Source of the DNA: Ichthyophis bannanicus
Taxonomy: Eukaryota > Chordata > Amphibia > Gymnophiona > Ichthyophiidae
NCBI GenBank assembly: GCA_033557465.1
Contig: CM066033.1
Coordinates: 708,073,637-708,137,636, forward strand
DNA length: 64,000 nt
Direction of reading: 5' to 3'
The notes below the pieces were generated by a model that was given only the letters and a program-made list of their open reading frames with translations, was not told the origin of the DNA and did not search any database. Shown here piece by piece: positions 22,336 through 30,912 of this stretch. Position 1 is the stretch's first letter. Each line of letters begins with the position of its first letter. A program made the position numbers and the translations under genes.

Positions 22336-23290
22336 AGAAAGGGCTCAATTTGTAGGTGGTTGTGCCGCCGATGACCCTGAATGGCCAAATCCTAGCACGG
22401 AAACCTGCTGCTGACAGACGTCGCTAACTGCCAGAATGCAGACAAAGGTAAAGGCACCCCCCAAGAAGTAAAACCCAAACCAATCACATTGCATTCAAAG
22501 AACTATAAACTATCATGAAATTAAAAGGAAATTAAAAGGAAATTAAAATTAGAATTAAAATTAAAAGTAACAGCAAAAGGAAGTCCTTATCTGGGTGTAG
22601 CCGTGTGGAACAGCGTCGTCTGCTCAAACGCGGGGCTGCTCCGCTCTCCGCCACGAGGCCTCAGCCCTGCCGAGAAAATGGCGCCAATCCGAAGCAGGCC
22701 CGTTTGGCGCCAAACACCACAGAGGCGGCAAGAGCTCAGAGCCCCTCCATGCGGACTCGAGAGACTCCCTTGTGGCATCGGGATGCAGCAGTTACCCCAC
22801 TGTAGCTGCGGGGTGAAGAGCTGTCCAGACACGCTGCTGCCTCGCGCCACCAGAAGTAGCAGACGCTGTGAGCCCCGGCCCACCGGCTAAAGAACCTCGA
22901 ACGGCCTGAGGCTCCCGCCGCGATGGGAATCTGCCGCATGGACACTGCCAAAATGCAGGTGTTCCACAAAGCTCTCCCCCGTACAGTCCTGGGGGAGAGA
23001 TCATCACCGGGCACAGAGACCGAAGAATCCCAAGCAGAGAGGCTAGCTGGCAGCGTGAACTTTGAAAAGGGACAGAACCCCCCTTTACACTAAGGCAGAC
23101 TAGGTGAAAATAAATAAAGTAAAAGTAAATTAAATTAAATGAAAATGAATTCAATTTACAGGATTACCCCTAAAGAAGGGCAAAAGAAATGCAAGGTAAA
23201 TCAAATCCTGACTAACTGCTCCTAAACTGCTTCTCAAGTGAGCACAGCACCTAGGCTCACTATGTCCTCATGCTGCATGGAGACTGGACA
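22336..23290 (-). other. DIRS-B 5' region, gag not readable
   Basis: This GC-rich then AT-rich stretch occupies the position of the DIRS 5' untranslated region and gag start. Minus-strand frames (22587-22883, 22736-23014) show no motif I can identify. A short tandem aaattaaaaggaaattaaaa region lies at 22514-22566. Confidence 0.35.
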
Positions 23291-23410
23291 CACTGGGGGA
23301 TCATGGGAGAAGACCAGCAGGATATACCCGGTGATGTCACAAGTTTGACTTGTCCAGTCTCCATGTTGCAGGAGGAGGTGCACTACCCAGTGGTGGAGGA
23401 CTGAACTGTA
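23291..23410 (-). repeat. DIRS-B right inverted terminal repeat
   Basis: These 120 bp are the reverse complement of the left repeat (17275-17690 without its SINE), with no mismatch seen. The element continues about 14 bp to cgataaggaa. Confidence 0.85.
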
Positions 23411-23424
23411 GGACCGATAAGGAA

Positions 23425-24444
23425 CCCCTGTTAAATAAATAAATAAAAATAATAAAAGAGCCAAAGCAAAGGAGAATCATACAGAAGCTGAAGTCCTGTA
23501 TTTCAGAATATGAAATTGTTAAAACTGGGGTGAATGTTAAGAAGGAACAGGCAGAGTTGAAAGTTCTTCTGGAAGTGTAACAGTGTACTCAGTGAAAGAA
23601 GCTAAATTAAAGGAAATAAATCTTCATGCTGGGAAGTAAGTCAAAGCACTTGGAAAAAGAGACCAAGAGGTGGCTGAAAAAGTAAAGACAAAAATATCAA
23701 GCTTCGGAGGGCAATTTTAAACTTAATTTTTTCTGGCAAATAAGTGTTTTACTTGTGGAAAGGGTTTTTTTTTTTTGTTTTTTGTTTTTTAGAAAACTGC
23801 ACACTAATAGAAGGTCCACATCACATACAGTCACCTGCAGAAGAGGAAGTGCTCCAGGGAGTGAGACTGGGACAGAGTCTGAAAACGCATTTGTACTTTT
23901 CTCCTGAGAAAGTACCCACCCAGCATACTAGCTGTAAATGTGTATGGGTATTTTTAATTAGGTAATTTTGAAAATGAAAGTACACATACACTTATTTTAA
24001 AAATCTGTGCAAAGTTTGTGGATTAAAACTATCCATGGACTTTGCACCTATCTAATTATTCTTACAATTGCCTTCTTAAAAACCACATGATACTTCAGAG
24101 AGACCCTCTAAGAGACCTTTTTATTTACTTATATTCACCTGGTGGAAGCAAACTTTAAAAAATGCAGCTCTGATGCAATTTCCATAACACTGCCAATTGA
24201 GCCTTTCTTGCAGGGTGGTTAATATATTTTGCAAAAGTAATGTAATAATTTCATTTTCCCAATTTTGTTTGACTAGTCCCAATACAACATATTTTATGGA
24301 TTATGGATGAAACTGATTTATGATTTTGTCTGAAATCCATCTGGTTTATTAGCATGACTAAAAGAAAAATAGGACTCAGAAGAGTTTGATGGCTCCTATC
24401 AAGCATCAGAAAACAAATATTCTCTCTCCAGCCAGCCAAGTTAC
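23425..24444 (-). other. DIP2 intron sequence, no feature recognised
   Basis: AT-rich sequence with short poly(T) and ataaat runs lies between DIRS-B and the DIP2 exon at 24445. I see no coding region or repeat I can name. On the DIP2 strand this is the beginning of an intron that continues left through the window, since no downstream DIP2 exon was found. Confidence 0.5.
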
Positions 24445-24555
24445 CTTTCTAGTAAGAGGTACCTCTATAGGCACGGGGATCACTTCTGCCAGGAGACAGC
24501 CATAGAATGCCACGATGAACATAACCGGATCACTATTAGGATAAACCAATGCTAC
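24445..24555 (-). CDS. DIP2B: DIP2 (probably DIP2B) exon, start of AMP-binding-like domain
   Basis: This 111-bp exon encodes 37 residues from VALVYPNSDPVMF through FYGCLLAEV to PIEVPLTRK, a block that is nearly invariant in vertebrate DIP2 proteins. It is flanked by an acceptor (tttttag, minus strand) and a donor (aag|gtaac). It starts in phase 0, continuing the GDR that ends the previous exon at 25589. DIP2 proteins carry an N-terminal DMAP1-binding domain and two acyl-AMP-ligase-like domains, and have been linked to diacylglycerol metabolism and neuronal development. The AEVIPVP wording favours DIP2B over DIP2A or DIP2C; paralogue assignment is from memory. No downstream exon was found in the window. 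Confidence 0.93.
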
Positions 24556-25588
24556 CTAAAAATCACCAAGACAGATTTGTTAGACATGATTTTACACTGG
24601 ATCTGAATATTTTCCAGCTCTTTGAGAATCTATTGTATATTTCTTCATGTTGCACCATATAACTTTGCATATATCAGGGCGCTACATATATAGTTTTCCA
24701 AAGACAACCAGCCCAACCACTCAACATCTCGCAAGTTTCTTAAAGACCCATTACCCCTAGAGTGGGTTGACCATGCCAACATCTGTAAAATGTGCAGGTC
24801 TCAACATACTATCATGCTATCACGTATTGGAAACATACTATTATTCTTCTCAGGCAACTAATATATGGATATAGCATGAATAAGGCTCTTCAGTTTAACA
24901 TCAATTTTGTCAAAGAATCAAGTTTTACAAAGCTATTTGTTCTTTTTGTATTCCTACTCTAATTGTGTAACATTCAAAATGTACAGTTTTGCCATAGCCC
25001 CATAGCATTTGTGACTGGCCCAGACTTCCTTCACTTGACAGTACCAAGTCTTCTAACCCCACACCCTAATAGTACAATCTCAGCCCCAGCCAGCCCAGGA
25101 TAACAAGCTGAGATGCACTTTACATGTCTACTCACCAAAATAAATCCCGAAAGCTATCCAGAAAAATTATGAGTTCTTACACTAATTTTCTCCCATTTTG
25201 TATCTTTGTCATAGCAAATAAAAATAAATTCCAAGGAAAAACAAAAATTGAAAATGAAGAGCTGGTGAACAGACCTGTGATAGGAAGGGCACTTTAATAT
25301 GTATGATCCCAGCCCCTATCATTCCTCAGAGTAGGAGCCATAATGCCAAGCTCTAGATGCAAACATCTCCCATTTAGTAGCACACATCATCCCTGGCTCT
25401 TGAGTTTCAGGTCTAATTTATGAGATCTCAAATGAATATATTGACTAGCATTCTACATAGATTCACAGTTTGTTAAAACTTATTTATCTCCCTGTAATAG
25501 AACTTGTATTACCAATCATGAGAAATGTTCCTTCATTTTTCAGAAAAACAAAAAGAAAACAAATCCTTGCATCCTTCAAAGTCATTAC

Positions 25589-25680
25589 CCTGTCTCCAGG
25601 TTTTAACACCGATTCATTTTTGGCTCCCAGTTTGTTAAGCAGTGTGTAAGCCAACCTGAGACTTCTGGTCCATAACTTCC
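25589..25680 (-). CDS. DIP2B: DIP2 (probably DIP2B) exon
   Basis: This 92-bp exon completes a Gly codon split with the preceding exon. It encodes KLWTRSLRLAYTLLNKLGAK then NESVLKPGDR, the stretch just before VALVYPN in DIP2 proteins. The acceptor is cttttttcag|GG and the donor GACAGG|gtaatg. Phase and sequence link it to exons 26319-26516 (upstream) and 24445-24555 (downstream). No stop or frameshift is present, so the exon looks functional. Confidence 0.94.
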
Positions 25681-26004
25681 CTGAAAAAAGAGGAGGAAAA
25701 TCCAAAATTAGATCCTTAATCACTGCCATGGATGATCTGGGCTTGCTGAACCTAACCTTCCATGAAAGGCAAATGGAAACATATTTTTATAGAGATTAAG
25801 GAAGACAGCCAGGAATTACACAAGTGGTATGTGAAATATAACTCAAAAATTAGGTCCATTCTCGCTTGTGTAGGAGGCAAGCTACTTCAGTTTCCATTTG
25901 TGGCCAAGACTCAGTGTGGATGCTGTGAACAGATTTAAATCAGGCAGTTTATATGTTAGTTAGGCAGTGTGGAAGGAGCCTGTGAATCAGTGGGTCTTAC
26001 AGGC

Positions 26005-26280
26005 TACATGCCACTATTCTATTAATAGGTGATGCCCTCAAAAATGATCAGAAAGTTTTGTCTAAATAGGATCTCTATTGTTTTTTCGTTGCCTATAAGC
26101 TGAATTACATCCTTCTTAATATTAAGAAGGATGTAATTCAGCTTATAGGCAACGAAAAAACAATAGAGATCCTATTTAGACAAAACTTTCTGATCATTTT
26201 TGAGGGCATCACCTATTAATAGATCTATTAACCCTCTGAATAACTAGACCTAAAACTGTCGTTTGGTACATGCCACTATT
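26005..26280. repeat. Perfect 204-bp palindrome flanked by 14-bp direct repeats
   Basis: Positions 26019-26120 are the exact reverse complement of 26121-26222, with no spacer and no mismatch. One further outer pair (26018/26223) also matches. The 14-bp tacatgccactatt stands at 26005-26018 and again at 26267-26280, so palindrome plus 44 bp may be one insertion with a target duplication. It lies in the DIP2 intron 39 bp downstream of a splice donor. It could be a fold-back element, a template-switch product or an assembly artefact. Confidence 0.9.
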
Positions 26281-26318
26281 TACAATTCTATCAGCAAAAC
26301 CAGAAAGCTGTTGCTTAC

Positions 26319-26516
26319 CATATGTGAGGGTATAAATAGGCTTTCCAGTAACATCCAGAGCAGTCAGGCATGGACACTTTGCTTGAGTTGTCCCCCAGCG
26401 CTGTAATGCAACTTCTATGGCAGGTGGCCAGTTGCAAACTACTCCAAGGGGTTCTCCTTTCACTGGAGTCATTTGACGTCCCTCTGGCTTGGGCTGGTTT
26501 GGGTCTGGTCGAGGAA
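26319..26516 (-). CDS. DIP2B: DIP2 (probably DIP2B) exon
   Basis: This 198-bp exon opens with a split Val codon (GAAG from the upstream exon plus TT). It encodes PRPDPNQPKPEGRQMTPVKG, then EPLGVVCNWPP and QRWGTTQAKCPCLTALDVTG up to YTLTYG. The acceptor is ttgtctag|TT and the donor ACATATG|gtaagc. The TPVKGEPLGV and QRWGTTQAKCP blocks are characteristic of DIP2, and the TPVKGEPLG segment matches DIP2B best as I remember it. The exon leads into the first AMP-binding-like domain. The upstream intron is expanded to 16.3 kb by transposons. Confidence 0.94.
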
Positions 26517-26798
26517 CTAGACAAATATCAAACAATCCATGTTAATGTTATAGGGCTGGCTAGCCCTGTGACTAAGCCTTATATAACACTGCACATTTTA
26601 GCTTCCAGAACAGGAGATCAAGAGAAAGATCAGATGAGCAGTCAAAGGTCGATCCCTATGGGCACACAAGCAATACTAAAGGCTTCAGCCTTGGCTATTT
26701 CCTTTCTAAATGTCGCTGCCAGGACAGTTATCCTAAAGATACAGAGCAGGGAAAAATGAAATTAGACTTACCTGCTAATTGTTGTTCCTTAAGGAACT

Positions 26799-26916
26799 CC
26801 AGTCTAGTCCCAAAACCTCTGGGATGTGCTCCTCTTCCAGCAGCTTGGAGACTGAGAAACGTCATCCTTTTGATGATACTGGTATAAATATCGAGGAACC
26901 GCCTTCTCACATCAGT
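26799..26916 (-). repeat. DIRS-C left inverted terminal repeat
   Basis: These 118 bp are the reverse complement of 42319-42436, with roughly seven mismatches by eye. They include tgctcctcttccagcagctt and the block gagactgagaaacgtcatcc. Confidence 0.9.
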
Positions 26917-27204
26917 AACCTACTGACAAAGCAAACTCACCGGAGCAACAATTAAGTAATAAATATTACTCCAACAACTGCAAGTTAACTGAACCAAGAA
27001 CTATTAAGGGGAACTTCCTTCACTTTCAGATCCCCCTACGAACTCTGGTTAGAACTGCTTAGGCCCGCTCCCTCCCTTTATGAAGCAAAGCGACCCCTTT
27101 CTATATCCCCTGATCCAACAACCCCCTTAAGGACCAGAACTCATACAGGATTATCTTCTTACCTGTGATAAATTGCTTGCTTCATGCATTAGTCCAAAAA
27201 TGAA
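26917..27204 (-). other. DIRS-C region between left repeat and complementary region
   Basis: Non-coding DIRS sequence, with a cttacctgtgata motif at about 27159-27171. No ORF of interest. Confidence 0.5.
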
Positions 27205-27262
27205 TCCTCGGGTGGGATACGGGACTAGACTGGAGTCTAGTCCCAAAACCTCTGGGGATGTA
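27205..27262 (-). repeat. DIRS-C internal complementary region, collapsed
   Basis: The block reads gggactagactgga directly followed by gtctagtcccaaaacctctg. In DIRS-B the two equivalent half-sequences are separated by about 60 bp containing caggtaagt and the two end sequences. Here that centre is missing, as if deleted between the short inverted repeats. Confidence 0.65.
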
Positions 27263-27280
27263 ACAGAGCAGGGAAACAAA

Positions 27281-28034
27281 TCAATGGGAGGGACCTGCTA
27301 TCCCCGCCTGAAGCACTGCTGTACCAAAACAAGTATCACTTTTCGCCTGAACGTCTAGACGGTAGTGTCTCACAAATGAATTTAAAGACGACCAGGTCGC
27401 TGCCTTACAAATTTCAACTGCTGGTACCAACTTGTACTCAGCCCATGAAGCCGCTTGTGCTCTAGTTGAATGAGCTTTCAGTCCCTCTGGAACCAATCTG
27501 CCCTTTAACAGATACGCCGACGCTATCGCCTCCTTAATCCATCTGGCAATGGAAGCCTTTGACGTCGCTTCTCCCTTCTTTGGCCCCCCAAAAAGGACAA
27601 ATAGCCTATCAGACTTCCGGAAGTCTGCCATCCGATGAATATATTTCTTCAATGCCCAGCGAACATCCAAGAGATGCGACCACCCAGTACTGAGACGAAG
27701 TCTCAGGACTTCCCCCGAAAACCGGCAAAGAAACTACCTGATTCATATTAAACAGAGATACCATCTTTGGTAAGAAGGACGGTACTGGCCTCAAGACCAC
27801 CTTCGAATCATAAAAAAAAACAGAAAAGGCTTTCTACAGGACAAAGCCTGCAACTCTGAAATTCTCCTGGCCGAGCATATTGCTACCAGGAAGACTACCT
27901 TGAGCGTAAGATCCTTCACAGATGACCTAGACAATGGCTCAAACAGTTCGCGCCCCAACGCTTCCAAAACTAAAGCAAGATCCCACGTCGGAACCACCTG
28001 ACGACATGGCAGTCTCAAAAGCAACACCGCCCTT
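27281..28034 (-). pseudogene. DIRS-C tyrosine recombinase, catalytic half
   Basis: The minus-strand frames carry CSARRISELQAL (first catalytic Arg), LFVLFGGPKKGEA, the HxxR box in LKAHSTRAQAASWAEYKLVP, EICKAATW, and FVRHYRLDV with the likely nucleophilic Tyr, ending at 27281. The N-terminal half is at 34963-35200, on the other side of an inserted L1. A frame change near 27700-27800 also breaks the gene. Catalytic residues are retained, unlike DIRS-A. The enzyme would integrate the circular DIRS cDNA. Confidence 0.8.
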
Positions 28035-28049
28035 AAAAAAAGCTTTACA
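28035..28049. repeat. Left target duplication of the L1 in DIRS-C
   Basis: The sequence aaaaaaagctttaca is repeated exactly at 34948-34962. Both copies are DIRS-C recombinase sequence, which proves that the L1 inserted after DIRS-C. Confidence 0.9.
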
Positions 28050-28214
28050 GAGACCACATGATGTGGTGAGCTTGAACGGACGTGTCTGGTTTGAGCTCTG
28101 GGCCCCCTGCTCCCTAAACCGTGGAAAAACCGCCGTGTAAAGCTACCAGCCATGGCCACATTGTAGGGGGAGACCTGATCAGCTCCTGGATCCTTATCTC
28201 GCCTCCACACCGCC

Positions 28215-29069
28215 ATGGCTTCAGCGGTTAAACCCGGGCGAAGGGAGAGAGACCGCGGAGCCGGGACATCCAAAATGGTGGACTCCCCCCCGAAGCAGAC
28301 TGGGCTTCCCCCTTCGCCGACCATGCCAGCGGAAGTCTCGGCAGCGGTGACTAGTGCGCTGTCGGGGCAATTTGATGCCTTGCATACTAAAATGGAGGCC
28401 ATTCAAAATTCCCTGGGTGCGCTGGGGTCCCGCGTGCACGAGGCCAAGGCCCAAATAGCCCAGACCGAGGAAGACCTGGCAGCACGCCAGCGGGAACTTC
28501 GAGCGGCGCAAAAACTCACCGTGGACCATGCGCTTAAGCTGGATGACTTGGAAAACCGGTCCAGGCGGAATAATTTAAAGTTCCTGGGCGTCGCTGACTC
28601 AGTACCAGATAAAGACCTTCCGGGGTTCGTGGAGGCTTTGGCGACATCCCTGCGTCCAGCGACCGAATCGCTCAGCCCAGTTATAGTGGAGCGCGCCCAC
28701 CGGATAGGGCCTAAACAATCGGCAAACGATCGCCGACCCCGAGTGGTCTTGGCGCGGTTTCTCAGCTTTCCGCAAAAAGAGGAGCTGCTTAAAGCTGTGC
28801 GACAGAAGGGAGCGGTGGACTGGGAGAATATGCGCATCCGTGTTACCCAGGATTACTCGGCCGCACTGAGCCAACGCCGGAAAGCTTATGCCTCCCTCTG
28901 CCAAAAATTAATTGCCGCGAGCATCCGTTTTCAAGTACAATACCCAGCGCGCCTTGTGATATGGAACGAGGGTACCCGACGGAGTTTCGAATCAGCGGGC
29001 GAGGCTACTGCCTATGTGGAGAGACTTATATCACCTGCGGCGGACCCAAGCAACTTGCTATGTGAGTGA
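28215..29069 (+). CDS. L1 ORF1 protein, intact
   Basis: The 284-residue frame begins MASAVKPGRRERDRG. A coiled-coil region (about residues 45-110) is followed by an RRM start with the conserved ENRSRRNNLKFLGVAD (near 112-127) and IVERAHRIGP (about 158). A C-terminal domain follows with RVVLARFLSFPQKEELLKA. This is the domain order of L1-type ORF1 proteins, RNA-binding trimers that package the element RNA. The start at 28215 is supported by its position in a short 5' UTR. No CCHC zinc knuckles are visible, although some Tx1-group ORF1s have them. Confidence 0.88.
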   Translation: MASAVKPGRRERDRGAGTSKMVDSPPKQTGLPPSPTMPAEVSAAVTSALSGQFDALHTKMEAIQNSLGALGSRVHEAKAQIAQTEEDLAARQRELRAAQKLTVDHALKLDDLENRSRRNNLKFLGVADSVPDKDLPGFVEALATSLRPATESLSPVIVERAHRIGPKQSANDRRPRVVLARFLSFPQKEELLKAVRQKGAVDWENMRIRVTQDYSAALSQRRKAYASLCQKLIAASIRFQVQYPARLVIWNEGTRRSFESAGEATAYVERLISPAADPSNLLCE

Positions 29070-29516
29070 GAGGGCACATTTTCGGACTGGGGACAGGGGC
29101 TAGACTGTATAGCGCACTGGCTCTTTGTACTGGCAGAGAACTGTTTGATCTGCTGATGCCCCGGTTGAAGCTGGGAACTCACATCATGGTTTGATATACC
29201 CCTCGGTGGGGTAGAACAGGTCTGCTGGGCCATTAAATAACTGGTCTATCCGAACCTTAATTTTTCTTTGGTGCTCATGCAGTCCATTTGGAGAGACGGC
29301 CTTTTGCCTGTGGAGAGCGGGAGCACAAGCCCAAGTATGATTAGGTGTGGCTAGAGGGAACGGGAGACAGTGAACTCCTTCAGAAGTTTTTAGTTCCCTT
29401 GGAACGAATGACCTGGTGCCGCTGGCAGGGAGATTGTAGCCTGCAGGGCCGGTAACGGGCAACTATCTTACCTAGCAGCGTTACAATGTATGTTTCGTCC
29501 CTCTGGGCAACATCTC
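29070..29516 (+). other. L1 inter-ORF region, left part
   Basis: No coding region recognised. The spacing between ORF1 and ORF2 (about 1.5 kb without the MITE) is longer than in the L1 at 50223 (about 0.6 kb). Confidence 0.5.
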
Positions 29517-29524
29517 ACTGCAAC

Positions 29525-29872
29525 CAATGTTCCCTCTAATTTTCTGTAGGCTGTGTGCACATAAAATATCGGATGTGCAGCTTTTGAAGGAAGGTTAAAT
29601 TTTTGTGCGGCACATAACGACACTCGGAGTTCCATACTTTAAAATGTGACTACACGTCAGAATACAGTATGTACACCACATTGATTGCACTAGATAATAT
29701 TGTAGAACTTGTGAAAACCGTAAATACACAACAACTTTTAAATTTTAAGATGTCTGTGTTGTTTTCTATCAGAATCAGAACCGTAATTTTTGTGCGCTCT
29801 GTTATAAAGTATGTGCGCTCGCTCGGCGAGATGTGTGCGCGCGCACACGCGCACAGCTTAGAGGGAACAGTG
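29525..29872. mobile_element. hAT MITE nested in L1
   Basis: This 348-bp element begins caatgttccctctaa and ends ttagagggaacagtg, near-perfect terminal inverted repeats of about 15 bp. It is flanked by the 8-bp duplication actgcaac at 29517-29524 and 29873-29880. An 8-bp duplication and CAGTG-type ends are hallmarks of hAT transposons. It has no transposase, so it must have been moved in trans. A gcgc-rich alternating stretch lies at 29833-29852. Confidence 0.93.
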
Positions 29873-29880
29873 ACTGCAAC

Positions 29881-30912
29881 ATAGTAGCTATTACGCGCCT
29901 GACAGGCCAGCGGCTTTGCTCAGGCCTCTTGAATCTGTTTAACATTCCTCTCCCGTATTGCAACATCTCCGTCTGGAGGGGGATTCTAAGTTGGTCCGCT
30001 TGCACTGGGTCACGGAGAGCAACTTGTGCACTGTATACAGCAGCTGATGTACGCAGTTCTCTGAGACCATACTGGCCTGGACAATTCGAATGGAGGTGGA
30101 GGTCTCCTGCCCGAGACGCTATCACTTTTACTCCACCTGACTCTATGGAGGGAACGTTTAGTTCCAGAGATACCCATACTGCCCTCCTTATTCGGACTTC
30201 AGAGGCACGCAGACCATCACCGGATCTTGGGGCTCCTCCCCTGGACCCGGGGTTGCGGAGTTGTGTGGGTGGGGAGCACTCCATGCAGCATTCGCTGGGG
30301 TTGGACATCGCAGCGCTAATCTGCGGCCCCTTAGGGTTGGCCTGTGGTTTTTTTGGTTTTTTTTTGCCTTGGCTCATATGGGTTCCCTGTTGCGTTGGGT
30401 TCTGCTTGTGGAGTGCTGCCTACCCAGTATATGCCTCCATTACTGACGCTGTTATTGCTGTGACTGGGTATGTTGGGTGTCCCCTCTCTGTTCCCCCCCC
30501 CCCCATCTACCCTTTCTTGTTCCGTTAGGGAGCTTGGTGTGAGCGTTGTGGGGATTGGGGGGGGGAGCTGAGGGGGGGTTAGGTTACTGAGTTTCTAGGT
30601 GGGGATGGTTGGCTAGGGATAGTTCTGTTTTACAGGTGGGGAGGGGGTCCTACTCACATCCTAAGTGTCTCCTATGGGTAGGGAGAGGAGATTACTCAGT
30701 CGGGGGAGGTGGGTGGCTGGGCGTGGGAGGGTGGGGGCGGGGGGATGTCGAGGGTGGGGGTTGGGTAGGGTAGGGAAAGGGAGAAAGGGGGGTGAGAGCG
30801 TGTGGTTAATAAGGAGCATTATCCTATCTGGGGGGGGACCTCAGGCTGGGGAGGTTCGTCCACAATTTACTAGCTGGTTTGTTTTGTACTTGCTGAGTGT
30901 CTACTATCCAAC
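29881..30912 (+). other. L1 inter-ORF region, right part
   Basis: G-rich inter-ORF DNA with long G runs around 30550-30830 and a T/G stretch at 30347-30366. Open frames such as 29833-30528 show no recognisable domain and I do not call them genes. Confidence 0.5.

Larger units (their letters stand above)
17233..23424 (-). mobile_element. DIRS-B: complete but decayed DIRS retrotransposon
   Basis: Both ends are visible: the left terminus has acttacctg at 17243-17251 and the right terminus ends cgataaggaa near 23415-23424. Between them lie inverted terminal repeats (17275-17690 with a SINE inside, and 23291-23410), an internal complementary region (about 18010-18115) that joins the two end sequences, and remnants of RNase H (19500-20060) on the minus strand. 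The reverse transcriptase, gag and recombinase regions are too decayed to read reliably. Later insertions include a SINE, L2-like and CR1-like pieces and an unidentified Cys-rich protein fragment. Confidence 0.8.

Noticed and set aside
1..24444. Further DIP2 exons downstream
   Set aside because: I looked on the minus strand for the next conserved DIP2 blocks and found none, so the following exon is probably outside the window.
29833..30528. 231-codon plus-strand frame
   Set aside because: It crosses the end of the hAT MITE into the L1 inter-ORF region, with no homology to L1 proteins.
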